From NCBI RefSeq assembly GCF_006228385.1, contig NZ_CP039852.1:1628001-1692000 (forward strand): a DNA stretch of 64,000 bases, read 5' to 3'. The DNA comes from Salinimonas iocasae. Lineage in GTDB: Bacteria > Pseudomonadota > Gammaproteobacteria > Enterobacterales > Alteromonadaceae. A program made the position numbers and the translations under genes. The notes under the pieces are model-generated. The model saw only the letters and a program-made list of their open reading frames with translations, made no database searches and was not told the origin of the DNA. Positions 1 to 8,550 of this stretch are shown one piece after another (the first letter of the stretch is position 1; the number at the start of each line of letters is the position of its first letter).

Positions 1-355
1 TTCTTTTTATTCTTTCACCAGCAGATATATGGAGCGCTAAAATAAGGGCATCTGCCTGTTGCGCACTCTCGTGAGTATCAGCTATTCGCTGGATGTCGTC
101 TTCTATTTGCGTTATCTCGACCTCAGATGGATTAGAAGGTGTAGGGCAGTTTACTATAGCAGATGTAGTCGCTGAGCCTGGCTTGTCACGGTGTTTTTCA
201 GGGAGCAGAGTCCTTTCTTCAACTGCTCCAGACGATACCCTGACAGACAGAGTAGCAGAAGCAGGTTTTTCAGTGTATGTGGTTTGATAAAAGAGAAAAT
301 AGCCGGAGAGAACGGACAAAGTCGCAGCGCTTAAAATTATATAACGCAATTTCAT
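1..355 (-). CDS. Exported hypothetical protein, 3' end beyond window
   Basis: An open frame runs from an ATG at 355 down to the window edge without a stop, about 118 codons so far. The upstream sequence GCAGGGAATGCT gives a ribosome binding site. The first 24 residues (MKLRYIILSAATLSVLSGYF...) are a hydrophobic signal peptide or N-terminal membrane anchor. The next stretch is polar and rich in Ser, Thr, Glu and Pro, so probably periplasmic. No known family was recognised. It is transcribed in the same direction as the coiled-coil protein upstream, but a terminator lies between them. Confidence 0.6.
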   Translation of the reverse strand, partial: MKLRYIILSAATLSVLSGYFLFYQTTYTEKPASATLSVRVSSGAVEERTLLPEKHRDKPGSATTSAIVNCPTPSNPSEVEITQIEDDIQRIADTHESAQQADALILALHISAGERIKR

Positions 356-404
356 AGCATTCCCTGCCCAATGAAATTAAAACTATATCTAACAACACAG
401 ATAC

Positions 405-427
405 AAAAAACCGGGCAATCGCCCGGT
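405..427 (-). terminator. Rho-independent terminator
   Basis: Read on the minus strand: AACCGGGC, loop GATT, GCCCGGTT followed by a T run. It sits just behind the stop of the coiled-coil gene ending at 436 and separates it from the partial gene at 1-355. Confidence 0.85.
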
Positions 428-435
428 TCTGGTGA

Positions 436-1236
436 TTATTGACCGCCAGCGCCGCTTCCGGAACCGGAGGGCGAACTAACAACCTTAGTCGCAATATCGC
501 GAATTTCGTTTTCCAGCGAACTGATTCGACTTGCCAGTGTGTTATTACGCTTTTCTAAAACGCTAAGCTTATCGTTAACATTCTTAACACTTCGAGCCTG
601 TTGGGTTTTATCGCTATTAACCTGTTCAATTGCCACGTTCAGCGCCAGCAATTCATCAGCCAGTGATGCCAGCTGGTTGTTGATAGAAGTCAGACGGCTC
701 TGGTGTGTATCAACATCATCAGCAACCGTTTTAACAGACGCTGTCAGGGATTTCTCCATCCCGTTCACTTTGTCATTAAGTTCAGTTATCTCTTTCTGGT
801 TACGACGCCACGCTGACGCCCAAAGCTTATCCATTTGCTCCCACAATTCCTGAGATTTTTCGGATAGCTCATTAACCTTGACCTGAAGTGCAACGGTGGA
901 CTCACCCATTTCCTCATCAGTTGCGCTGAGTTTTCTCTCAAGCTCAGCCAGTCGAGACTCTGCATCATCAGCTACAGCCTGCTGTTGCTGCAACAGTGTA
1001 TATAAATAATAACAGCCGCCTAAACCACCAAGTGCTATCAACAGAGCAATGACAACAAAAAATGTACTGGCTCCAGAGCGTGCCGGCTTTTCATTGTCTT
1101 TAGGGGGAGGGGCGTCAGCAGTCCCTTCACTTTTTATTGTATGCGCTGCTGCATGTCGTTGCTTTTGATAGTCGCGACGATCTTCGTCATCCAATCGAAT
1201 TGTTGGGAAATCATCATCTCTGGAATCGTTTGCCAT
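436..1236 (-). CDS. Single-pass membrane protein with long coiled coil, function unknown
   Basis: 266 residues. Residues 1-55 are charged and cytoplasmic-looking. Residues 57-83 form one transmembrane segment (FFVVIALLIALGGLGG...). From about residue 84 to 250 the protein is almost entirely heptad-like coiled coil rich in Leu, Glu, Lys and Gln. The tail is Gly/Ser-rich (SGSGSGAGGQ). The topology (short cytoplasmic head, one TM, long periplasmic coiled coil) resembles envelope-spanning adaptor or cell-division proteins, but no family could be assigned from sequence alone. It has its own terminator at 405-427. Confidence 0.8.
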   Translation of the reverse strand: MANDSRDDDFPTIRLDDEDRRDYQKQRHAAAHTIKSEGTADAPPPKDNEKPARSGASTFFVVIALLIALGGLGGCYYLYTLLQQQQAVADDAESRLAELERKLSATDEEMGESTVALQVKVNELSEKSQELWEQMDKLWASAWRRNQKEITELNDKVNGMEKSLTASVKTVADDVDTHQSRLTSINNQLASLADELLALNVAIEQVNSDKTQQARSVKNVNDKLSVLEKRNNTLASRISSLENEIRDIATKVVSSPSGSGSGAGGQ

Positions 1237-1482
1237 ATTACCTTTATATCCACATTTTCCGGCGAAATCTGCAGCGCAGCATAGTATCGCTTATTCAGCA
1301 TGAAAGCTAATGTCAGCCTGTATCTAACGGAACCGCGCTATCGCCAGGAACAAATTGATTATTGTGAGCCGATTAAAAACCCGTCAGTAATTGCATTATC
1401 CGTAAAATAACGCTCAGGTTCAAATGTCAGATGCAATTAGTACACCAGTGAATGTGAACTGGCCTTCCGTGGCCGGGTTTCG

Positions 1483-3036
1483 CTATCGGTTTCCTATCCA
1501 GTCTACCCGATACAAATCACGGCGTCGGTCAAGGTAGTTACGTACCGAGCCTTCGTTTTGCAAACGATTCAGTTTGTCCAAATCCAAATCTACAATTAAC
1601 GTCATTTCTGTATTCGGCGTTGTTTCTGAAACGATAGCATCATGTGGAAATGCAAAATCAGAAGGTGAGAACACAGCTGTCTGACCATACTGGATGTCAA
1701 CATTATCTACTTTTGGCAGATTACCAACACTACCTGCAATAGCTACATAACATTCGTTTTCAATTGCACGCGCCTGCGCACAGCGACGTACCCGCAGGTA
1801 GCCATTTTTTGTATCGGTCCAAAACGGCACGAACAAAATCTGCATTTCCTGTTCAGACAGTACACGTCCCAACTCAGGAAATTCGACGTCATAACAGATA
1901 AGTACGCCGATTTTGCCAAAGTCGGTATCAAATACTTTCAGGCTGTCACCGCCTTTCATGATCCAGTCTTTTTTCTCATGCGGAGTGGGATGCAGTTTGT
2001 ACTGGCTTTCTATGGTGCCATCGCGCTTGCAAACATAGGCAACATTGTACAGCTCGTCGTCTTCGACCACCGGCATTGAGCCAGCAATGACGTTGATGTT
2101 GTACGACACTGCCAGGTGCGACATCGCGGTAAGGATTTCATCTGTGTAAGTGGCCAGATGCCAGATAGCATCAATCGACGACTCACCCGGGCTAAGTCCC
2201 ATTAGCGGCGCGTTGAAAAACTCAGGGAACAGTGCCACATCGCAGCCATAATCAGACAGGGCATCAACAAAATACTCTGCTTGTTGTAAAAGTTCTTCGA
2301 CATTATTGAAGTAACGCATCTGCCACTGAATGCAGCCGATCCGGGCACTGGACTTTTTGCCTTCAATCAGACTTGGGCTATCAGGCTCAAAATAAATATT
2401 GTGCCATTGCAACAATGTTGCGTAGCCTTTAGATGCTTCGTCTTCAGGCAGATAAGCGGTCAGAACCTGTTTAACCTCAAAGCCGTTAGACAGCTGGAAC
2501 GTTAAAATAGGATCGTAAATGTCTTTTGACTTTACCTGTTCAATATATTCATACGGGCTCATTTCATTTGCATAGTTAGCGTAGTTAGGAATACGCCCGC
2601 CAGCCATAATCGACTTTAAATTCAGATTACGGCACAGCTCTTTACGCGCCTCGTATAATCGGCGTCCCAGTCGCAATCCGCGGTATTCGGGGCAGACGAT
2701 GACCTCAACGCCGTAAAGAACGTCACCGTTTGGATCGTGGGTGGACAAATAAGCGTCGCCGGTAATTTCATCATAGCTATGCTTATCACCAAATTGCTCA
2801 TAGTCAACAATGACAGAGATAGCGAAAGCCACCACTTTGCCTTTATCTTCTATACAAATCTGCCCGTCAGGAAAAGTATTGACCTGTGCCTTAAAGTTTT
2901 TATACGGCCAGGCCCCACCGACATTGACATACACTTTGTCCATCAATGTCTTTACATCATTATAGTCATCAAGCCGAAGGTTGCGGAGTTCCAGATGGTG
3001 TTCTGTATCCTCAACGCTGGTCTGGTCCTGACTCAT
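1483..3036 (-). CDS. GNAT acetyltransferase fused to nitrilase-superfamily C-N hydrolase
   Basis: 517 residues with two enzyme domains. Residues 15-200 are a GNAT fold; the acetyl-CoA loop is visible as CPEYRGLRLGRRLYEARK near 115-132. Residues 230-515 are a carbon-nitrogen hydrolase with the expected triad: Glu272 (FPEFF), Lys347 (YKLHPTPHEK) and Cys381 (ICYDVEFPELGR). This domain pair is known, for example in Bacillus YhcX and the Rim1-like nitrilase branch. The substrate is unknown; an amide or nitrile hydrolysis coupled to acyl transfer is inferred. No signal peptide is present, so it acts in the cytoplasm. It appears monocistronic. Confidence 0.88.
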   Translation of the reverse strand: MSQDQTSVEDTEHHLELRNLRLDDYNDVKTLMDKVYVNVGGAWPYKNFKAQVNTFPDGQICIEDKGKVVAFAISVIVDYEQFGDKHSYDEITGDAYLSTHDPNGDVLYGVEVIVCPEYRGLRLGRRLYEARKELCRNLNLKSIMAGGRIPNYANYANEMSPYEYIEQVKSKDIYDPILTFQLSNGFEVKQVLTAYLPEDEASKGYATLLQWHNIYFEPDSPSLIEGKKSSARIGCIQWQMRYFNNVEELLQQAEYFVDALSDYGCDVALFPEFFNAPLMGLSPGESSIDAIWHLATYTDEILTAMSHLAVSYNINVIAGSMPVVEDDELYNVAYVCKRDGTIESQYKLHPTPHEKKDWIMKGGDSLKVFDTDFGKIGVLICYDVEFPELGRVLSEQEMQILFVPFWTDTKNGYLRVRRCAQARAIENECYVAIAGSVGNLPKVDNVDIQYGQTAVFSPSDFAFPHDAIVSETTPNTEMTLIVDLDLDKLNRLQNEGSVRNYLDRRRDLYRVDWIGNR

Positions 3037-3253
3037 ACATTACCGCCTTTCATATACAAAAATTATGGGTAGGAAGTAGTATTTTGTGACGAATCACAAG
3101 GGATTACTACAGGATTATTTGTACAGGTTAATACCCGGTTTGGATTAGGTTCGTTAAATCTACGCAGATGATTGAAATACCAGATAAGATTATCTTGCCG
3201 AACTGGCAGGAGCGTAGTATAAAGCGCCACCTTTATATTGCATCAGCACAGCA

Positions 3254-3928
3254 ATGCAGTTCGAACAAATCCCACCTTGTACCACCGTCGCGGATGTCGA
3301 CTTTTCGCCATTATTTGACCAGATTGCCGATGCGCTGGAAAAACACGGTGTTGCCGTTATACCGCAGGCGCTACCTGATACGATGGCGCATGAGCTTTAC
3401 CACTATTACCGTCAGTTGAACGGTGAGCTGTTTGACGAGGCTGGCATAGGCCGTAAACAGAACTTTCACCATGACGAAAAGATCCGAAGTGATAAGGTCT
3501 GCTGGATAGACGGAACGTCCCCGACTGGAAAGGAATGGCTGGATTGGCTGGAAATGCTCAAAACACACCTTAACCGCCGTCTGTTCCTGGGTCTGTTTTC
3601 AGTAGAAAGTCACTTTGCTTATTATCAAAAAGGTGATTTTTATAAGCGGCACGTTGATGCGTTTCGCGGTGAATCTAATCGGGTGCTGTCGCTGGTTACT
3701 TATCTCAACCCGCAATGGTCAGCAGATGATGGTGGTCAGCTTGTGATGTACGCAGACAATAATGACCACACTGGCACCAAAATACTGCCCCAATTGGGTA
3801 CTATGGTCTTGTTCCTGAGTGAAGTTTTTGAACATGAGGTGTTACCAGCTAAAAAGGATCGTTATTCTATTGCGTCCTGGTTTCGTTTGAATACAACGCG
3901 GGCAGGGCGTGCAGATCCACCGAGATAA
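3254..3928 (+). CDS. 2OG-Fe(II) dioxygenase, prolyl 4-hydroxylase-like
   Basis: 224 residues. The C-terminal half has the double-stranded beta-helix signature: His133-x-Asp135 (KRHVDAF), the distal iron ligand His194 (VFEHEV) and the 2-oxoglutarate-binding Arg203 (KDRYSIASWFR). The family couples 2-oxoglutarate decarboxylation to hydroxylation of a protein or small-molecule substrate; the substrate here is unknown. No export signal. The gene converges on the hybrid kinase that follows, with 53 bp between the stops and no evident terminator. Confidence 0.85.
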   Translation: MQFEQIPPCTTVADVDFSPLFDQIADALEKHGVAVIPQALPDTMAHELYHYYRQLNGELFDEAGIGRKQNFHHDEKIRSDKVCWIDGTSPTGKEWLDWLEMLKTHLNRRLFLGLFSVESHFAYYQKGDFYKRHVDAFRGESNRVLSLVTYLNPQWSADDGGQLVMYADNNDHTGTKILPQLGTMVLFLSEVFEHEVLPAKKDRYSIASWFRLNTTRAGRADPPR

Positions 3929-3981
3929 TCTACCCAGATAAGCCACCCAAAACAGCTGCTTAGATTCTCTGGCCCCGGCTA

Positions 3982-6900
3982 TTATTTATTAATAAGCTTC
4001 TTAAGCTGGTTCAGTGCCTGACTATAATCCAGATTATGCATAGACCTGACTATCGGCGCCGCTGCTTCCTCGCCAAATTGCCGCGTTAACAGCGCATGAT
4101 AAGCGCTGGTTTCACTGGTGCTGATATAAGTGCCGTCCTCCAGCGTCTGCTGCAACCGTGTAATATCGGCTGGGTCTGGCTGATCATTATTAGGCTTGGC
4201 TGGCAAATTGGTTTCTGAGAGCCATTGCCTTATGCAGCTGATAACACGAATTAATTCCTGTTCAATCTGTTCGGTAAGCGCGCTCTGTTCACTTTCCCTC
4301 ATTGCTTCGGCACACAGGGCAGACAGATTCGTGGCGCCTATCGCTTCTGACAGGCCCTTCAGGGTGTGCAGCGTTACTTCGTCGGGCATGCCGTCGACTA
4401 TATGAATGCCGCCTTTTTGAGCCACATCTTTATACTGATGATAAAAATCGTTGAGCAATTGCCTTAACACTGCAGTGTCATTCGCTATCCTGGCGAGCGC
4501 TCTTTTTATGTCAAAGCTATCCAGATGCTGGCTGGCGGGCAAACATTCTTCAACCGCTTTTGCAGCCTGGATATGAGCGAGGTTGTCTTGCGGAATCAGC
4601 CATTTCTTCAACGTGGATTCGAGTATGTTTATATCTATGGGTTTAGCGATGTGCGCATCCATGCCCGCCTCAATGGACTTTTGCCGGTCATGGTCGGCAG
4701 CCGCAGCCGATAAGGCTATTACCGGGACGTCGCCGCCATCCGGCAACCGCCGAATGGCGGTGGCAGTTTCAAATCCATCTAACCCCGGCATCTGTATATC
4801 CATAAGAACAATGTCATACTTTTGTTCTTTAAACATTGCCAATGCGCACGCACCGCTGTTTGCAACATCCACGGTGATGTTCAGGGTCTGGAGTAATTCA
4901 CGCGCTACATATTGATTGGCTGCGTTATCCTCAACGACCAATACGCGACTACCAGTGAAGTCTGTCGGGCTAAACGCTTGCGAGCGCGGGCGCACGCTAT
5001 TCGTCTCAGGTAGCAGGTCGAGCATGGCTCGCTCGAGATCAGAGGGGAGCAAAGGATGACAGACCCAGCGTGAGGGCAGATTCAGCATAACGTCACAAAC
5101 GTTATCGCTGTATGCAGTTAGTGTGCTAAGCACTACGATACCTGCCTCGACATGGGTATTGTGAGAATGAGTAAAAATGGCTGACAGTATCGCTTTGCAC
5201 TGGCTATGGGTAAGCGAGCTGATATCTATAATGAGAAAGTCTGTCGCTGACTGGTACGCGCTTAGCGCTGAGAGCGTCAGGCTGTCCTGTAGGTGGTACG
5301 CCCCGCGCGCGCAGTACTGTTTCAATAGCTTCACATTATCGTCGATATCTGAAAACAGTGTTACGCGTTTATTTTTCAGCGATGACTCAGGTGACGCGTT
5401 TGCCTGCGCCTTTAATGGCACTGAGAGCGTAAATTCGCTGCCCTCATCCGGTTTACTGCTGACAGAAATATCACCGTTTAGCAGCTGCGCTAATCGCTTA
5501 CATATTGTTAAGCCCAAACCGCTGCCGCCATATTGTCGGCTTATCGAGCTGTCAGCCTGAGAAAAAGGTGCAAACAGTGGGGCAATATTGTTAGGGGCAA
5601 TACCAATGCCCGTATCGCGCACGTTGAATGAGACTACATAGTCTTTTTCTGATGTGCGCTTCACCGTTGTTACTGTCAGGCAAATGAAACCCTGTTCGGT
5701 AAATTTCAGGGCATTACCCAGTAAATTAGTCAGTATCTGTCGAAGCCTCACATGATCGCCCTCAACATAGCGAAGACAGGTTGGACTGACTTCACAGCGA
5801 AGGTCTAGCCCTTTCTGTAACGCGGTTGCAGTAAAAAGTTGCATGACTTCAGAAAGTAACGCAAACAAATCAAAGGGGTCACTATTAATTTCCAGCTTAT
5901 TCGCTTCAAGTTTCGAGTAGTCCAGAATGTCGTTGAGGATCTGAAGTAACCAACGCGAAGAAGCGTGAACCTGATTGAGATATTCGCGCTGCCGTCCGCC
6001 CAGCTCCATCTTCAAAACCATATCCGTCAGTGCCAGCACTGCATTCATGGGCGTGCGAATTTCATGGCTCATATTCGCCATAAATGCGGATTTGGCCAGG
6101 CTGGCTTTATGCGCTTCATCCCGTGTGCTTTGCAGTTTTTCCTGCATATTTCTGATAGGCGTTATATCTAAAAAGCTACCCATTATCTGAGTCACAGCGT
6201 GCTCGGTTCTTTCAAATACCACATCCTGAGCAAGTAACCATACCCAGTAGCCGTTTGCGTGGCGAAAGCGATATTGTATATGGTCTGTCAGCGCACCTGC
6301 CTGGTCATTCGACTGAAGCAATTTTGTAAAATGGCTGGCGACCCTGTGTCGGTCATCCTCGTGGACTAAAGACAATAGATCTGATGTAGACAGCCGGGCG
6401 ATATAGTCCGGCGCATAGCCCGTGATTTCGGTATATCGCTCATTAACAAATACGTGCTTACTTCGCTCTGCAGCGTAAATATACACCCCTGCAATAGAGC
6501 CGTTTATTGCCCGTGAAACCATCGTCTGACTGTATTGGGGGAGGGGCTGCGCTTCTGAATCGGATGTTATGTCGGATGGTGATTGCCAGAACAACAAAAG
6601 CAACTGGCCTTGTTCAGTCTGGCTTGCACTAAAGCAAAAGGGGCCGGCTGACAATGCTTCATTTTCCTGGTCGTCGCCAGGTGGTATGTCATACCCGTTA
6701 GCGATATCTATAAGGCGGCTGAGCAGTGCTTCTGTCAGATTGCAGGGAATTGCATCTTCAATTGTGTCCTGATCAATCGTTGCCTGATAATCCGTCAACG
6801 CAATGGCTGCAGCATTCTGATAGGCAAGAATAAGCTTATCGCCACGGCAATAGTATACGTGCGCGCCCACCGGACATTTCTCAAAGCTCTGCCAGTGTGG

Positions 6901-7353
6901 ACCGGGCCATGTCTGCATTGCTCGCATTGTGGTAGTGATACAAATATCCTGAGCCGTATTTGCTTTTTGCCTATTATTTTCTAAAGTTCTATTACGAGTG
7001 GGCTTTACTGTCGCATAGCGCGCCCAGACGGTACTAACCAGAACGAACAACAAAATAGCCGTGGTTAACAGCGCTGTCATAGTCGTCAAATTGTTTAAGG
7101 CATACTGCGGATTAGTGACAGTGAATAGCTGGTGAATGCCGCATAAAACAAGCAGTGCACCAGCCATACTGATAATTTTCTGCGTATCGGCGATGAACGT
7201 ACGGCAGACAGTTAGCAATACCAGCGGTACGATGACAAGCGCAGCTGCGAAAGCGCACTGCGCGATAAATGGCAGGGTTATGTACTCTGGCATTGCTGAG
7301 GTCGCGGCCGCCAGGGCAACGGATGACTGAACAAAAATAATGTGGTTTAGCAT
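3982..7353 (-). CDS. Hybrid sensor histidine kinase with receiver and HPt domains
   Basis: 1123 residues from the ATG at 7353, chosen because AGGAAG lies 7 nt upstream; earlier in-frame ATGs at 7422 and 7386 lack such a site. Order: N-terminal hydrophobic region with 3-4 TM segments (about 1-115); PAS/PAC domain (about 280-405); HisKA with phospho-His430 in NMSHEIRTP; HATPase with N and G boxes (QILTNLLGNALKF, DTGIGI, GSGLGL); a degenerate receiver-like segment (about 660-780); a full receiver with Asp852 (IVLMDIQMPG); an HPt domain with His996 (HTLKGLSEAIGA). This is an ArcB/BarA-style phosphorelay kinase. It is divergent from the diguanylate cyclase regulator at 7456, which suggests, but does not prove, a shared pathway. 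Confidence 0.92.
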   Translation of the reverse strand: MLNHIIFVQSSVALAAATSAMPEYITLPFIAQCAFAAALVIVPLVLLTVCRTFIADTQKIISMAGALLVLCGIHQLFTVTNPQYALNNLTTMTALLTTAILLFVLVSTVWARYATVKPTRNRTLENNRQKANTAQDICITTTMRAMQTWPGPHWQSFEKCPVGAHVYYCRGDKLILAYQNAAAIALTDYQATIDQDTIEDAIPCNLTEALLSRLIDIANGYDIPPGDDQENEALSAGPFCFSASQTEQGQLLLLFWQSPSDITSDSEAQPLPQYSQTMVSRAINGSIAGVYIYAAERSKHVFVNERYTEITGYAPDYIARLSTSDLLSLVHEDDRHRVASHFTKLLQSNDQAGALTDHIQYRFRHANGYWVWLLAQDVVFERTEHAVTQIMGSFLDITPIRNMQEKLQSTRDEAHKASLAKSAFMANMSHEIRTPMNAVLALTDMVLKMELGGRQREYLNQVHASSRWLLQILNDILDYSKLEANKLEINSDPFDLFALLSEVMQLFTATALQKGLDLRCEVSPTCLRYVEGDHVRLRQILTNLLGNALKFTEQGFICLTVTTVKRTSEKDYVVSFNVRDTGIGIAPNNIAPLFAPFSQADSSISRQYGGSGLGLTICKRLAQLLNGDISVSSKPDEGSEFTLSVPLKAQANASPESSLKNKRVTLFSDIDDNVKLLKQYCARGAYHLQDSLTLSALSAYQSATDFLIIDISSLTHSQCKAILSAIFTHSHNTHVEAGIVVLSTLTAYSDNVCDVMLNLPSRWVCHPLLPSDLERAMLDLLPETNSVRPRSQAFSPTDFTGSRVLVVEDNAANQYVARELLQTLNITVDVANSGACALAMFKEQKYDIVLMDIQMPGLDGFETATAIRRLPDGGDVPVIALSAAAADHDRQKSIEAGMDAHIAKPIDINILESTLKKWLIPQDNLAHIQAAKAVEECLPASQHLDSFDIKRALARIANDTAVLRQLLNDFYHQYKDVAQKGGIHIVDGMPDEVTLHTLKGLSEAIGATNLSALCAEAMRESEQSALTEQIEQELIRVISCIRQWLSETNLPAKPNNDQPDPADITRLQQTLEDGTYISTSETSAYHALLTRQFGEEAAAPIVRSMHNLDYSQALNQLKKLINK

Positions 7354-7455
7354 AGCGCGTCTTCCTGATTGCACAGCGCTAAGCATAGCTGTGGTTTTCA
7401 CTTTTTGCCTGATACTAAGCATGAAGAAAGCCAGAAGTATTTAGAAAGGAAGTTT

Positions 7456-8382
7456 ATGGCAGTACTACACTCCAGAGCGAAAGTGCTTATTGTGGACGAC
7501 GATGTAGCAACGATAAGGCTAATCGCTGATGCGCTATCAAAGGAATATGACGTACTGGTAGCAAAGACAGCGCGCGAAGGGCTGCAGCAGGCATTAAACA
7601 CACAACCGGATCTGATTTTACTGGATGTTGTCATGCCCGGTATCGACGGATTTGCACTATGTCGACAGCTAAAATCTTATGATCAAATCCAGAAAATCCC
7701 GGTGATTTTTGTTAGTGCACTGGATGCAGTTGACCAACAGGCTAAAGGGTTTGAGTTAGGTGCAGTGGATTATATCACCAAGCCTGTAGAGACACCGATA
7801 CTGCGTGCCAGAGTACAAACACATACCCGGCTGTACAGACAAACCCTGCAGCTTGAATCGCTGGCTGCAACTGACCCGCTTACCAACCTTGCCAATCGTC
7901 GCAAGTTCGAAGAGGCAATGGCTCGCGAGATTGAACGAAACCATCGCGAGCAGCACGCACTTTCCCTGCTAATTACCGATATTGACAACTTTAAAGGCTA
8001 TAACGATCGCTACGGTCACGGCCGCGGCGATGACTGTCTGGTTGCGGTAGCCAGACTATTGTGTGAATGCGCACGGCGTGGAACAGATTTGGTCAGTCGG
8101 CTGGGCGGTGAGGAATTCGGGATTATTTTAAGTGATACTGATATCCATGGTGCAGAGGCTATCGCCAATAAAATCAGACAGCGGATTGCGGCGGCCAACA
8201 TCGCTCACGCCGATAGTCAGTCGGGGCATCTGTCGGTAAGTACCGGCGTTGTTTGTGTTGATTTTGCCGCCCTTGCGGCGGGAGTTCCGGATAGCAGAAT
8301 GTTGGTCGATAGCGCTGATGGCGCTTTATATGATGCCAAAGCACAGGGACGTGACGGTGTGGTGGTAAAACACTGGCCATAG
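7456..8382 (+). CDS. Response regulator with GGDEF output (diguanylate cyclase)
   Basis: 308 residues from the ATG at 7456, preceded by AAAGGAAG; the frame is open upstream but the homologous part starts here. Receiver domain 8-125: acidic pocket LIVDDD, phospho-Asp57 (LLDVVMPG), Lys109 (TKP). GGDEF domain 140-305: DPLTNLANRRKF, DIDNFKGYNDRYGH, catalytic GGEEF at 217-221. An intact inhibitory I-site RxxD (Arg208-Asp211) precedes GGEEF by five residues. It should make c-di-GMP when phosphorylated and be product-inhibited. The layout is WspR-like. The likely phosphodonor is the divergent hybrid kinase (inference). Confidence 0.93.
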   Translation: MAVLHSRAKVLIVDDDVATIRLIADALSKEYDVLVAKTAREGLQQALNTQPDLILLDVVMPGIDGFALCRQLKSYDQIQKIPVIFVSALDAVDQQAKGFELGAVDYITKPVETPILRARVQTHTRLYRQTLQLESLAATDPLTNLANRRKFEEAMAREIERNHREQHALSLLITDIDNFKGYNDRYGHGRGDDCLVAVARLLCECARRGTDLVSRLGGEEFGIILSDTDIHGAEAIANKIRQRIAAANIAHADSQSGHLSVSTGVVCVDFAALAAGVPDSRMLVDSADGALYDAKAQGRDGVVVKHWP

Positions 8383-8410
8383 CGCTTTTAAAGCGCTTGT
8401 TTCGATTCCT
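8381..8410 (+). terminator. Possible terminator overlapping stop of the GGDEF gene
   Basis: AGCGCTTT-T-AAAGCGCT is a near-perfect inverted repeat starting inside the TAG stop codon. It is followed by TGTTTCGATTCCTTTT, a weak T tract. Confidence 0.4.
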
Positions 8411-8550
8411 TTTGCACGTGCAAAATGCTATTTTTACGACATTGTTTAATCATCTTCTCTATTCACAGGGAAAACAGTGCCACTGCAATGCTGCTGGCAT
8501 GATTACCCGGTAAATAAGCGTAAAAGAGATACAGTGAAGTAAATCGGGCT

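Noticed and set aside
93..287. Plus-strand frame at the left window edge
   Set aside because: Shadow of the minus-strand exported protein at 1-355, which has a signal peptide and ribosome site.
1420..1482. GGCC-TTCCGT-GGCC as terminator of the GNAT-nitrilase gene
   Set aside because: Four-base stem with no T tract on the minus strand.
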